From NCBI GenBank assembly GCA_018136815.1, contig CM030938.1:780128-844127 (forward strand): a stretch of DNA of 64,000 nt, given 5' to 3'. The position numbers and the translations under genes were made by a program. Shown here one piece after another: positions 45,061 to 55,915 of the stretch. The notes below the pieces were generated by a model. That model saw nothing but the letters and a program-made list of their open reading frames with translations, did not search any database and was not told the origin of the DNA. Position 1 is the stretch's first letter. Each line of letters starts with the position of its first letter. This DNA comes from Isochrysis galbana (lineage: Eukaryota; Haptophyta; Isochrysidales; Isochrysidaceae).

Positions 45061-45639
45061 GGAGCGTCGCAATCCGTTCCGCTCGCCGTCTCTGCCTCTG
45101 TCCCTCGCGCGCGCGAGATGGGGGGAGATCGCGTGCCTCCGTCCGTCGCGCGCGGGAGATCGGGGGAGATCGGGTCTCAATGCGGCGGCGTCCCGCGGGG
45201 GGAGCCACTGAAGCGGCGGACGGGACGCGCGGGGGAAGTGGCTTCCGCGGCGGGGGGGCGGCGGGGGGGGGGCGGGGGGCGGGAGGGCCGCTCGGAAGGA
45301 GAACCTCCCAATTGTGCCCCGAGCGCCTCGCCGGCTGTCCGCGCGGGGGAGATCGCGTCTCAACGCGGCGCCCTCCCGCCAAGGGAGAGGCGGACGGGAC
45401 GCGCGCGGGGGGGGGGGGGGGAGGGGGGAGAAGAAGATAGGGGGGGGCTAGATCTATAGATAGGCCGACCGTGTCACTTTTTAACTTTAAGCCCTCTGCC
45501 TCTTCTTATTCATATAAACATCAGGTTTATGTGTGAAAAGTGTATGGGTTTCTAACGCCCGCGCCGCTATCCTGTTCCCTGCAGTGTTCCCAGCATTCCC
45601 TCTCGCCGCGCTGACGCCCCGCCTCGCCAACACATGATG

Positions 45640-45700
45640 GGGTCGCGCTCTATCCTCTCGGCCGCCCTGGTCACCATATGATGGTGCCTGGGCGATAGTG
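45640..45700. repeat. Hairpin-bearing dispersed repeat, copy B
   Basis: CTCTCGGCC, then GCCCTGGTCACCAT (45664-45677), then ATGGTGCCTGGGC (45681-45693). It abuts the truncated reverse-transcriptase remnant with no gap, so either the hairpin unit is the broken end of that element or it inserted into it. Confidence 0.8.
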
Positions 45701-46500
45701 AGTGGCTTCGCTTATCAGTCTCCTGGGTACGAAGCCCAGTTGGTTATCCGAGATAATGTTACCTATCACTTTGCTAAGCCTGTTGGTTAAAATTTTGGCT
45801 AGGATTTTATAGTCGCTTTGTAGTAGCGTTATGGGTCTATAGTCTCTATCTAGGGTCACGTGTCACGTGCATCTCCCATCTCCCTTTTTGTAAAGGAGTA
45901 TGATGTCCCCCTCTCTCATTGTAAACGGGATGATACCCGTGTCGAGTGTTAAGTTATATATAGGTCAGTTAGGATTGGTGCTACCAGCTCCTCGTGCGCC
46001 TCATATAATACTTCCGCCGATATCCCGTGAGTTGAATGGGCCACCTTTGACACAAAGGTGCCTGACTCACCTTCGAGCTTCATGCGTTCACGGTTCCCTT
46101 TGAGAAATGTGAGGCCTTGCGACTCAACCGCCTTGACGAGTGTGCTGAGGTTGATCCGCGATGCTTGTGCGAGGCCCTCGGCTTCGACGACTATGTGGGC
46201 CGCCACATCTTGTAGAGCTTCATAGAGGGCCTTTCGAGACGTGGCGCCTTTCTTGTTGTGGAGTTTCTCTTCGATGGACTCGATCGAAACGCGGACCGGG
46301 ATGTCGATTTGTTGGACGCGGATGACAGTGAGGTCGCCGTATTTGGTCTTGAATTGTTGCGCGCAATCTTCGTTGACCGCGATGTGCCAGGGGCCCCTCG
46401 CTGAGCGGGCCCAGAAGTCTGGCTCGGGGTCCACGCCCTCGATCGAGCTCAGGAAGAAGTTCGACCATGGCGGCGTACACCGCCGTGTCGTTGAGTATGA
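45697..46500 (-). mobile_element. Non-LTR retrotransposon (LINE) reverse-transcriptase fragment
   Basis: On the minus strand an open frame from about 46490 to 45949 gives the region before the RT palm (PWHIAVNEDCAQQFKTKYGD ... SHTS-like linker ... EVLYEAHEELVAPILTDLY). A second frame from 45960 down gives LDTGIIPFTMREGDIILLYK, an in-frame TGA beside a duplicated CACGTGA, then DYRPITLLQSDYKILAKILT and SDNQLGFVPRR. That series is the classic non-LTR RT motif run (fingers, 'YRPI.LL..DYKI.AKIL..RL', 'D..GF..GR'). At least one frame shift and one stop break it. The catalytic YADD part is missing because the copy ends at the hairpin near 45697. A decayed, truncated copy. Confidence 0.85.
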
Positions 46501-47574
46501 TGTCGCCCGACTGATGGGGATGAGTGAGAGGTTGTAAATGGCGTCTGAGGCACCCAGGTTGTTGTCGTCTTCTTCTGTGTCTGTGTCAGGATCCTGTGTG
46601 CCATGCGAGGTGGTGGGGCGGGTCCGCGGCGGGTCAGCGGTGATTGCGTATGTGGGTGGGGTGATGCCCTTGGCGGCCTGCCAGCTGTGTGCGAGATGCG
46701 TGCGGTTGAACTGTGGGTCAGGGTTCTTGTTTTAACGTTCATACGCCTCTGAGACCCTTATTCGGTCCTTTGTCCTACCAACACAGTATTAATATTAATA
46801 CATCGATACACTGTACACTGTTCAGTAATGTTCAACTGTTGAAACGGACAATGAGGTGTTCATACGCTGTTCAGTAGAGTTCAATCACCAAAAAAAGCCT
46901 CGGACCAGAACGCACAGTGAAGTGCGTCCCGATTTCGAACACCCCGACTTGCGGTCCGTTACTGAACCGCAGCGCACTACACCAGGGCTATGCTCTATGC
47001 TCGTCACACGAGAGTTCACCGAAAAACTGCGTTTTGTACAATGTTATAGTGTATTTTTAAGAAGGGGAAGGGGCGAGGGTGTTAATACGTTTGAACAGCA
47101 ACTTGTCGGGCAGGTGTTAGGACGTACTGAACACCCCCTGAGCGGGGGTGTTAAAACAAGTGTAAGAACGGGCTGTTTTCAACGTTAAAACAAGAAGGAA
47201 GCCCTGGGTGGCGGGATTTGGCGGGGTTGTCCCGTGGTCCCGATCCTTAGCGGTAGGGTTCTCTCCTCCCTGCTCTTCCGCTAAGTTGTCGGTGTATCGT
47301 GGCGAGTATCTACGTGTCGGTTTTGAGCCGTCGAGGATAGTGTCCGTTGGTGGTTTTTGTGTACTCTCGTCACTTTCGCGCATAAGTAAGGGTTGAGTGT
47401 GGTACGTCTCAGGTTAGTTTCGTTGGTGCAGCGTGTCGTCTCTAGAATCGATTCCTTTGCTAGAATCAATCTAGATGCTAGCAGACGGGCACGCAAAATT
47501 CATCGCTCATCTCGAGCCGCCGGGGGTTTACCGGTAGTACACATTTTGTGACTACGGCTCATCGCACATCCGGG
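46501..47574. other. AT-richer spacer with hairpin; possible LINE 5' part
   Basis: A Pro/Thr-rich minus-strand frame (46742-46449) may be the ORF1/linker end of the LINE. Repeated words GTTCAGTA/GTTCAACTG occur at 46810-46880. A stable inverted repeat AACACCCCC-TGAGC-GGGGGTGTT lies at 47130-47152. No gene recognised. Confidence 0.4.
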
Positions 47575-49437
47575 CTACGGTTTAATTGACTGAGGAAGGG
47601 AGGAGGCTGACAGAGAGGCACAACGGAGCAATCCGGCGAATCGAAAGTACTCAGCCACATACTGTTGCAACGGTTTGTGGACGAGCTCGAGCACTTCCGC
47701 GGTTCGAATCGATGTGTCGGCGGCGGGGGCAAGCCCGAAGAGCGGCCTCGAGTAGGTGTACGAGTGCGGCTCGTTGGCGTGGTAGATCCAGTTGTCGGCC
47801 ACCAGTGGGCTGGTGGCCCCTCGCTCGTGGAGGAACCTGGAGAGGAAGGCTGCGGCACTTTGGGCAAACCCAGGTTCCTCAGGGTCGGAGATGCTGGAGG
47901 CGATCGTGGCTGCGCCATCGTGGGTGATGAGGTAGGCCGCGGAGCTCCAGTCTAGCTTTCGCCAAGGCCAGAACGCAACGGAGGCATTGCACCACTTGTT
48001 GTGCTCTGCGACATTGTTGACCTGGAGCTGAAGCACGCGCCAGTCGGCCGGTGCGAGGGCACCAAGCTCGGCCAGCGAGTAGGGCGACATCCGCAGGGCG
48101 CTCAGATCTAGGTCGTCCTCCAGGATCAGGCTGACCGCGTGTTGCGCTTTGAACGCCATGTGCACCGCTCTCAAGTGGCTGATCGTGCAGCCCAGCTCGC
48201 TGAAGGAGTAGGTGCGCTTCTGCGCTGGAGTAGCTCTGGGCGAATCTCGCACGTTCGAGGCCACGCGTCTGCTGACGAGCAGATCGCGCACCTCGAGACC
48301 GCCCGCAAGGAGCGCGGCGACGTCCCTGTGCATCGTTGCCGGCACGCGGGTGTGCGCCGTGACCCCCAACTCCGCAAACTGGCGGAGCATGTACTCCTGC
48401 CGCGTTGGGTCGCCGTTGATCCAATACACGTGAAGGCCGGACAAGACTCCGGCCGGCTCGAGGGCGGCGCCCGCCCGCACGACACATTGACGCCACGACG
48501 GCGGCACGGGCCGCGGGGCGAGCATCCGGGCCATCGAGGCGTTGCGGAGCTTGATGTCGTGGTTCCAAGTGGTCAGGTCGTGGGGGAAGCGGAACAGGTC
48601 GGGGAACGCGCGCATCACAAAGTGCTTGACCTGCTCGCCGTGCCTCACGAAGTTCAGGTCCTTATGCAACGTCTTCGTGTTTTGGTGCGAGATGGGCGTC
48701 GGGATGACGGCGCACGCGACTCGCGACGGCGAGTACTTTGCCGCGTCCTGGCACCACACCAGGTCGTAGCCCCACCCGCTCCCGACCTGGAGGCCCAGGC
48801 CGAGGATGTGACGGGCGACTCCGGCGTCAAAGTGGAGGAAGTAGCCGACGTCCAAGAGCGGCAGCTGCATCTCCACGAACGACGCTTCCCTCGCCAGCAG
48901 CGGGTACGAGGCGGTGCGCTCCCACGTCTGCCAGTTGAGGTGCCAGAAACCCTGCGTGCTCTCGAGTATCGTGGGCTGCGAGACGAGCGGCGGTCCCGAG
49001 TCGAAGGAGCAGGCCCAGCTCTGCAGGAAGTGATCGAGCCGGAAGCGCTCGAAGGAGATGTCGCTGTCGACCAGCCAGATGTAGCTGGGGAGCGCCGCCT
49101 GAGCGGCGTCGGCTCTCCCCTGCATCCTGCGGAGCAGCGCTGCGAATCGGTCCTGATAGTAGAATTTGGCTCGTGTGAGCCGGTTGGCGTCCTCGACCAT
49201 CAGCAGCCTTGCCTTCACACGCGCCGCGTGCCTGCGTAGCCCACGCCATTCCGCGGTCTGGTTGTTGTAGACGACGACGGCCCACGAAGCGGAGAGAGTG
49301 CGGTGTGGCCAGAAGGCTACGGTGGCCATATTGGCCTTGAGGCGGGCAAGGGAGGTGGAGGAGTGGTCGGTGACGATGCCGAACAGGATGCTCGGCCCTG
49401 TCGCTGCGTTGGAGGGAGGGGGAGTGGGGGGGAGCAT
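47575..49437 (-). CDS. Two-domain glycosyltransferase: DUF707 + GT25
   Basis: A 620-residue single-exon protein from ATG 49437. The N-terminal half (about residues 15-290) matches the DUF707 glycosyltransferase-like pattern: SILFGIVTDHSS, YIWLVDSDISFERFRLDHFL, PLVSQPTI, FVEMQLPLLDVGYF, and GWGYDLVWCQDA with a following CAVIPTPISHQN. The C-terminal half (about 330-600) is GT25: GLHVYWINGDPTRQEYML, FSELGCTISHLRAVHMAF (cf. GCTLSH), VSLILEDDLDL with the acidic triad, DWRVLQLQV, and SAAYLITHDGAATIASS. Two glycosyltransferase-like domains in tandem suggest a processive or bifunctional enzyme on glycans. No signal anchor is present in this exon, so a 5' exon may lie upstream beyond the GA tract. GA-rich DNA (CT on the coding strand) lies at 49440-49900. 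Confidence 0.85.
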   Translation of the reverse strand: MLPPTPPPSNAATGPSILFGIVTDHSSTSLARLKANMATVAFWPHRTLSASWAVVVYNNQTAEWRGLRRHAARVKARLLMVEDANRLTRAKFYYQDRFAALLRRMQGRADAAQAALPSYIWLVDSDISFERFRLDHFLQSWACSFDSGPPLVSQPTILESTQGFWHLNWQTWERTASYPLLAREASFVEMQLPLLDVGYFLHFDAGVARHILGLGLQVGSGWGYDLVWCQDAAKYSPSRVACAVIPTPISHQNTKTLHKDLNFVRHGEQVKHFVMRAFPDLFRFPHDLTTWNHDIKLRNASMARMLAPRPVPPSWRQCVVRAGAALEPAGVLSGLHVYWINGDPTRQEYMLRQFAELGVTAHTRVPATMHRDVAALLAGGLEVRDLLVSRRVASNVRDSPRATPAQKRTYSFSELGCTISHLRAVHMAFKAQHAVSLILEDDLDLSALRMSPYSLAELGALAPADWRVLQLQVNNVAEHNKWCNASVAFWPWRKLDWSSAAYLITHDGAATIASSISDPEEPGFAQSAAAFLSRFLHERGATSPLVADNWIYHANEPHSYTYSRPLFGLAPAADTSIRTAEVLELVHKPLQQYVAEYFRFAGLLRCASLSASSLPQSIKP

Positions 49438-49439
49438 CG

Positions 49440-50045
49440 AGAAGGGGGAGGTGGGGGGAGGGGGAAGGGGAGAGGCGAAAGGGGAGGGGAAAGCGAGGGA
49501 AGAAGGAAGAAGGGCTGGGGGGGGAGGGGAGAATAGGGAAGAGAGAGCGAGAGGAGAGAATAGAGAGGCGGGGGGGGGGGGGGCGGGGAGGAGGAGAATC
49601 GGAGAGGAGAGCGGCGGCGGCGGGGGGGGTGGGGGGCGCAGATGTGTGAAAGTAGCGGGGTGGAGAGAGGGAAGAGAGCGGCTGTCGATGAGGAGCGCCG
49701 CGGTGTGAAGCCTCGTCTCTCTTCCTACTCTCTCTCTCTCCTCGGAGGGTCGGAAGACGAGCTGAACCGGCGGGGGGGAGGGGTGAGAGAGAGAAGAAGA
49801 AGAGGGAAGGAGAGAAGAGAGAGAGAGAGAGGGAGAGGAGGGAGGAAGAGAAGAGGGAAGAGGAGGAGAGGAGCGAAAGGAGAGTGAAGAGAGAGAGAGC
49901 AGAAGAAATCAAGGTAAACCCCTCCTAGTGGAGAATAATAAGGAGAGAAGGTAAACCCCTCCTAGTGAAGAGAGAGAGAGAGAGAGAAAGGAGGTAATAA
50001 TAATACTGAGCCTTAGTAAAGTACTCCCGGGCCCCCCTCCACATC
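49440..50045. repeat. GA/GGGGA simple-sequence region
   Basis: Purine-rich low complexity on the + strand, immediately upstream of the minus-strand DUF707-GT25 gene. It includes a duplicated GGTAAACCCCTCCTAGTG unit near 49913 and 49951. The open frames here are artefacts. Confidence 0.85.
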
Positions 50046-50049
50046 TCCC

Positions 50050-50520
50050 CCCTCGCAGATCGCAGATCCGCGGCTCCCATTCTAACCCCCCACAAGTTAA
50101 AAACTCCTTACTTTCTAATCTAACCGAGCCTTAGTACCACTACTCTCACTCGCCCTGGCCCCCCTCCGCATCTCCCCCGGCTCCCATTCTAACCCCCCAC
50201 AAGTTAAAACTCCTTACTTTCTAATCTAACCGAGCCTTAGTACCACTACTCTCACTCGCCCTGGCCCCCCTCCGCATCTCCCCCGGCTCCCATTCTAACC
50301 CCCCACAAGTTAAAACTCCTTACTTTCTAATCTAACCGAGCCTTAGTACCACTACTCTCACTCGCCCTGGCCCCCTCCGCATCTCCCCCGGCTCCCATTC
50401 TAACCCCCCACAAGTTAAAACTCCTTACTTTCTAATCTAACCGAGCCTTAGTACTCCCTGGCCCCCCTCCACATCTCCCCCCTCGCAGATCCGCGGCTCC
50501 CATTCTAACCCCCCCCACAA
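50050..50520. repeat. 106-bp tandem repeat, about four copies
   Basis: The unit runs CCCCCCACAAGTTAAAACTCC ... CTAATCTAACCGAGCCTTAG ... CATCTCCCCCGGCTCCC. The landmark ACCACTACTCTCACTCGCC is at about 50136, 50242 and 50348, giving a 106-bp period; the outer copies are diverged or partial. Confidence 0.9.
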
Positions 50521-50860
50521 GTTAAAATGAGGGAGAACCCAGGGAGGGAAGAAGAGAAGAGGGAAGAGAGAGAAGAGACGAGGGAAGGAGAGAAGAGAGA
50601 GAGGGAGGGAGAGGAGGGAGAGGAGGGAAGAAGAGAAGAGAGGAGAGGAGGAGAGGAGGGAAGAGGAGGAGAGACGAGAGAGAGAGAGGGAGAGGAGGGA
50701 AGAAGAGAAGAGAGGAGAGGAGGAGAGGAGGAGAGGAGGGAAGAGGAGGAGAGAGAGAGAGGAGTAAAGCTTTCCTCTCTCTACTCCAGAGGAGAGAAGT
50801 ATATTCATAGGGCCCACGAGTTAGACCACACACTCGATCTACAATAGAACCCATCACGAG
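50521..50860. repeat. GAGGAA-rich purine tract
   Basis: Long GA/GGA low-complexity run. A short unique segment (50770-50850) separates it from the next array. Confidence 0.85.
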
Positions 50861-50869
50861 AGAGAGAGA

Positions 50870-51835
50870 GAGGGAGAGGGGAGAGGGTGTGGGGGGGGGG
50901 GGGAGAGAGAGAAGAGAGAGAGAGAGAGAGATACTTTAGAGAGAGAGAGAGAGAGATACTTTAGAGAGAGAGAGAGAGAAGAGAGAGAGGGAGGGAGAGA
51001 TACTTTAGAGAGAGAGAGAGAGAAGAGAGAGAGGGAGGGAGAGATACTTTAGAGAGAGAGAGAGAAGAGAGAGAGGGAGAGAGAGATACTTTAGAGAGAG
51101 GGAGAGAGAAGAGAGAGAGGGAGTGAGAGATACTTTAGAGAGAGAGAGAGAGAAGAGAGAGAGGGAGAGGGAGATACTTTAGAGAGAGAGAGAGAAGAGA
51201 GAGAGGGAGGGAGAGATGCTTTAGAGAGAGAGAGAGAGAAGAGAGAGAGGGAGTGAGAGATACTTTAGAGAGAGAGAGAGAAGAGAGAGAGGGAGTGAGA
51301 GATACTTTAGAGAGAGAGAGAGAGAAGAGAGAGAGGGAGAGGGAGATACTTTAGAGAGAGAGAGAGAAGAGAGAGAGGGAGAGGGAGATACTTTAGAGAG
51401 AGAGAGAGAGAAGAGAGAGAGGGAGAGGGAGATACTTTAGAGAGAGAGAGAGAGAGAAGAGAGAGAGGGAGGGAGAGATACTTTAGAGAGAGAGAGAGAG
51501 AAGAGAGAGAGGGAGAGGGAGATACTTTAGAGAGAGAGAGAGAGAAGAGAGAGAGGGAGAGGGAGATACTTTAGAGAGAGAGAGAGAGAAGAGAGAGAGG
51601 GAGAGGGAGATACTTTAGAGAGAGAGAGAGAGAAGAGAGAAGAGAGAGAGGGAGGGAGAGATACTTTAGAGAGAGAGAGAGAGAAGAGAGAGAGGGAGAG
51701 GGAGATACTTTAGAGAGAGAGAGAGAGAAGAGAGAGAGGGAGAGGGAGATACTTTAGAGAGAGAGAGAGAGAAGAGAGAGAGGGAGAGGGAGATACTTTA
51801 GAGAGAGAGAGAGAGAAGAGAGAGAGGGAGGGAAA
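50870..51835. repeat. GA minisatellite with GATACTTTA punctuations
   Basis: More than twenty units of about 41-50 bp, each (GA)n, AAGAGAGAGAGG and GATACTTTAGAGA. It runs up to about 30 bp before the UTP6 start codon, on the same strand as the gene. Confidence 0.95.
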
Positions 51836-51865
51836 GAGAGTTGGAGAGCGTGGCACGCGGCGGCG

Positions 51866-54488
51866 ATGGCGGACCGCGTGAGGGAGGTGATGGAGTCGAT
51901 GGTGGCTGAGCTGGAGGACCTGGAGCGGCGGGGCCTGTGCTCGCGGGCGGAGGTGAAGCAGCTCACCCAGCGCCGCAGGAGGTTTGAGTACCTCGTGCAC
52001 AGGTGAGAGCCGAGCAGAGAGAGAGAGAGGGAGGGAGGGAGGGAGGGAGGGAGGGAGGGAGGGAGGGAGGGAGGGAGGGAGGAGAGAGGGAGAGGGAGAG
52101 GGAGAGAGAGGGAGAGGGAGAGGGAGAGAGAGGGAGAGGGAGGGAGGGAGAGCGAGGGAGAGGGAGGGAGAGAGACGGAGGGAGGGAGGGAGGGGGAGAG
52201 AGGGAGGGGGAGGAAGGGAGGGAGGGAGGGGGAGAGAGAGCGGGAGAGACGAGAGCGGAGGCGGAAGCTCGCGAGTGCTGCTCAAGGGCGGAGAGGTGGG
52301 CCGAGGGTGGTGTTGGCTCCGGGGCCAAAGGCAGTCGCGGAGCGGGGAAGGTGCGAAGCGCGGGGAGGGCGGCGAGCGCTCCGCACGCGCCGTGAGGCCG
52401 TTACCAGCGCCCCGCACTCTGCCACAGGCCCCAGGTGACAAAGGAGGACTTTCTCAGGTACCTGCAGTTCGAACTCAACTTCGAGTCGCTGCTCAAGTGC
52501 CGTCGGACGAGGCTGGGCATGTCGAAGCGGAGCGGCGCAAACTTTGCTCTCCGGCGCCGCATCCACTTCATCTTTAGCCGGGCGCTCAATCGGTTCAAGG
52601 GCGACGAGCGCCTGTGGCTGCAGTGGATCGACTATGCCCAGCGCCGCAAGGCGGACAAGCGGCTGGAGCGCATCTTCGGGCGCGCTCTCGCAGTGCTCCC
52701 TAACGCCACGGAGCTGTGGATCCGAGCGGCAGCATGGGAGTTCGAGATGCGGTCCAACTCGACCGCAGCCCGACGGCTTCTTCAGCGTGCGCTTCGCGCC
52801 AACCCGCGGTCGAGCAGCCTCTGGCTAGCCTACTTCCGATTCGAGCTAATCTTCGGCGAGAAGATGCGCCGGAGAAGGGTAGTGCTTGGCGTCGCGGACC
52901 CGGACCCCACGGTGGGCCAAGCCGACGGAGCGACAGTGGACGAGATGTGTGGCCGATCTCCTGCGGACATCGACGATGGCTCCGTCTCGGGGGAGCCGGC
53001 TTCAGGACTCGGGAGCCATGAGAGCGCAGATGGCGGTGCGGTCGACGGCATCGGAAGTGGACAGACGTCGGGCGATGCCGCGGGCATGCCGCCGTGGTGC
53101 GCCGTGCCAGCGTTGGTCTTCCAGCAGGCAGCCCAGCAGCTCGAGGGCGACGCCAACCTCTTGCTGGGCTGCCTCCAGGCCTGTGGAGACTTTGCGACCG
53201 CAGCCCCCCTCGCTCGGTCCATCGAAGAGCGGCTGCGGGGCGCTTTCGCCGAGGACCCAAGCGTGGCGATGGCTCTCGCAAGCCTGCCGTTGGAGCGCTG
53301 CGAGGAGGCGCCCTGGACCAGCAAGCACAGCACCGCCGTGCAGCAAGGCATGCGCTCGCTCGACCGCTCCGTCGCGCAAGCTCCCACCCCACGAATCTTC
53401 GAGGCGTGCAGCGAATGGGCGGTGCGGACCATGCGGCGACCCGGACTCTCCGTCCAGGTCGCAGAGCAGCTTCACAAGTACGCACTCAGGTTGTGCAAAG
53501 CGGCGCACAAAGCAGGTGCCGTCACGCCTTCCACGTATGCATGCTGGGCACTGCTCCAGATCACACGGCCGCCGATTGAGTGGCAGCCAAATCTCGCAGA
53601 GGTCGCGCGGTCTCGGCACGCTTGGCAGCAGCTGTTGGCAACCTGCCCGAGTGGCGACGAGGTTGACGCAGCCTTGCGGGTGTGCGAGAATGGCATCAAG
53701 CTGTTTCCGCAGGACGAGACCCTCGTGTGCTTGTCCCTCCAGCTCACGCTGCTCAAGCACGGCCGCATCACAAGCCTGAGTGACTTAGTGACTTTGCGCA
53801 AGGAGTTTCGGGGGGCCACCCGATCCCTGAGCGACCACCCGGGCCTGGCCTCCGTGTGGAGGATTTGGATGGAGAGCGCCCTCGCGGCAGACGATGCGGT
53901 GGACAAGGTGGACGCCATCCTCGATGTCTGGAGACAAGCGGCCACCGAGCTCAAGCACAGCTGTGGCGAGTTGAAGGTGTGCCCCCTATGCGCTTTGGGC
54001 TCTCCATTGAGATAGATGGCTCCTGTTGGCGGCGAGTGCAACGCCAATCCTTGGCGGCCCATGCTCGGCTCACCTGCACGCATCCTCGCTCTCTTCAGGT
54101 TGTCCTCGCTGAATGGATATGCGCACACCTTGAAAGCTCGCGTGTGAGGAAGGTGTCCGGCCTCGTGCTGCAGTCCCCGCCCACGCCACTCAAGGTCTAC
54201 GAGCTGTTTATCGAGAAGCTCATGGATGCCCAGACGAGCAAGTTCGTTGGCACGAAAGGTGCTGCAAGGGTACCGATTGAGCTGAACCGATTGTTCGAAC
54301 AAGCGATCTCAGAGTATGGCCGAAATGCCGTCGATGTCTGGCTTTGGTATGCCACATGCCACCTCCGTTGCGCGGATTTCACCATGGCTGCTGCCATCTA
54401 CGACCGCGCCCTCAAGATGCTGCGGCAAGACCTCCACGGCGATTTCACGGCACGGTACCAAGAAGCCGTGCAGGTGGAGGCGGTATGA
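51866..54488 (+). CDS. UTP6: U3 snoRNP/SSU processome protein UTP6
   Basis: HAT-repeat component of the UTP-B subcomplex of the SSU processome, acting in the nucleolus on pre-18S rRNA. Exons 51866-52002, 52428-53976 and 54099-54488; the GT-AG introns have matching phases, giving 691 residues (human 597). Exon 1 encodes the diagnostic N-terminus: MADRVREVMESMVAELEDLE then RRGLCSRAEVKQLTQRRR (cf. human LERIGLFSHAEIK). Then come DFLRYLQFELNFESLLKCRR, RIHFIFSRALNRFKGDERLW, LWIRAAAWEFEMRSNSTAA, RRLLQRALRANPRSSSLW and YFRFELIFGEKMRRRR, all HAT-type helical repeats. A Gly/Ser/Asp-rich insertion (about residues 195-250) accounts for the extra length. The C-terminal exon ends with DVWLWYATCHLRCADFTM and YDRALKMLRQDL. 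Intron 1 (425 bp) is almost wholly GGGA/GAGA repeat. The GA satellite immediately upstream replaces any obvious promoter. Confidence 0.95.
52010..52260. repeat. GGGA/GAGA repeat inside UTP6 intron 1
   Basis: (GGGAGGGA)n grading into (GGGAGA)n on the sense strand, filling most of intron 1. Runs of GGG every 1-3 bases could form G-quadruplexes in the pre-mRNA. The reading frames across it are not protein. Confidence 0.9.
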
Positions 54489-54950
54489 TGATCAGTCTCG
54501 CACCTCTAGTGGGGAATGCTTGCGTTGATGTGCTGGATGTGGAGTTTCTGTGAGTGGCAGGGAGTGAGGATGTGCACCGGGGAATAGGGGCGCAAAGTGG
54601 ATGTAGAGGGCCTTATGAGAGCAAACGGAAATGAAGTTGTGCCATAATCCATTATAGAGACCTTATACGACCAGAAAGTTTCATCCTGCAATGTAGACGT
54701 AGGATGTTTATCCTCCACGATTTCGATGGACTTGAGACATGTAGGATTCTGCACCGTAATGAATACGCACATTGGCCCAACATCACCTGAGGTTGAAGGA
54801 TTGGGGCATCAGTTCTCAATTTGGGTTTCCCACCCGCTGTATCAGGCTGAATAAAAGCACTATCTTAATTTTCAGACCCTCAGCTCGCGCTGTGGCCAAG
54901 CCTGTAGAGTTGCCGTCTTGACCGCCAAGTTCTTAACCTTACTTTTACTC
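54489..54950. other. Spacer downstream of UTP6; no gene recognised
   Basis: About 460 bp of mixed composition with only short frames. It would include the UTP6 3' UTR. Confidence 0.4.
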
Positions 54951-54954
54951 TTAC

Positions 54955-55915
54955 AACTAAGTTTATACTTGGTTGCGATGGAGCGCGCCGACGCGGCTCT
55001 TCTCTCCTTCGGCCCGCCCGCCGAGGGAGCAATCGCTGATGAAGCGGCCGCGTCCGCCAACAGAGGCCGAGGAGGTGAGCGCGACCACGGGCGTACCGCA
55101 TGGCCCATGCATGGCGCAAGGCCCCGGCCACACCACACACAACCGCCATGCTGGCTAGTGAAAGACCCTTAGGGTGCAGGCAGGCCAGCCTGCGCCCCTA
55201 GAATTCCTCCGCAAAATAAATAAGCGACGGCGCCCGCGCCCGGAGAACCTTACTTCGAGAGAGCTCCCCCGGGCGCCGGGCGAGCTTGCGCCGCTCCCTC
55301 CGCTCCTCCACCTGTTGCCAGCCTCTCGCACTTCCGCCAAGTTACTAAGGTAAACGGGACTCGGTCATAGTTGAATCCCCGGGCTTCGGTGACCAACGGC
55401 TAATCCGCACTCCCACACTCCATCCGGTCTCTCCTCATCGCTCTCCTGCGGCGCGTGCCCATGGCCCATGGCGCGCGCCTCGACGCCACGACCTGCTCTC
55501 AGAGGACCTGTTGCTCAGAAGTCCCGAGGGGGCTCTCAGAGGGCCAGCTAGGCAGCTCAGGGGGCAGTGGAGGCTGGGGCTCAGCCCCTGGATTCGGCTG
55601 GCCCTCTGCCAGCACGTGCCTCGCGCCTCGCTGGCCTAGGGTGCCGGTACCCTGCACAGTCCCCTGTCTGCCCGGTGACTAGGAGGGGGGGGAAGGTCAG
55701 TGCGAGTGCAGGCCCATGCGGGCCTATGGAGTGCGAGTCCTGACCCGCGCCCACTGGGCGTCTGGGTCAGGATGTTGATTGCTCAGCTCATGCGAGAAGG
55801 CAGAGTCCGAGGGTGCGACCGATAGGCCCCCCGGCCCGGAATTGGAGCCTGAGGGGGAGGGCACGAGCACGAGCACGAGGCGCTTCCCCCATGTGAACTA
55901 AGTATAAACTTATTT
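54955..55915. repeat. Palindrome-ended element, about 1 kb, both ends present
   Basis: The left end is AACTAAGTTTATACTTGGTT (54955-54974) followed by GCGATGGAGCGCGCC, the reverse complement of the conserved GGCGCGCTCCAT block. The right end is CCCCCATGTG followed by AACTAAGTATAAACTTATTT (55896-55915), with a further TAGACTTAGACTTAGTTG nearby. Inside are a GC-rich dispersed repeat copy (about 55450-55680) and no recognisable transposase. This is consistent with a nonautonomous element with inverted, self-complementary ends. Confidence 0.55.

Noticed and set aside
45697-46500. Functional reverse transcriptase gene
   Set aside because: The RT series is split between frames, contains a stop and lacks the YADD region, so it is a dead LINE fragment.
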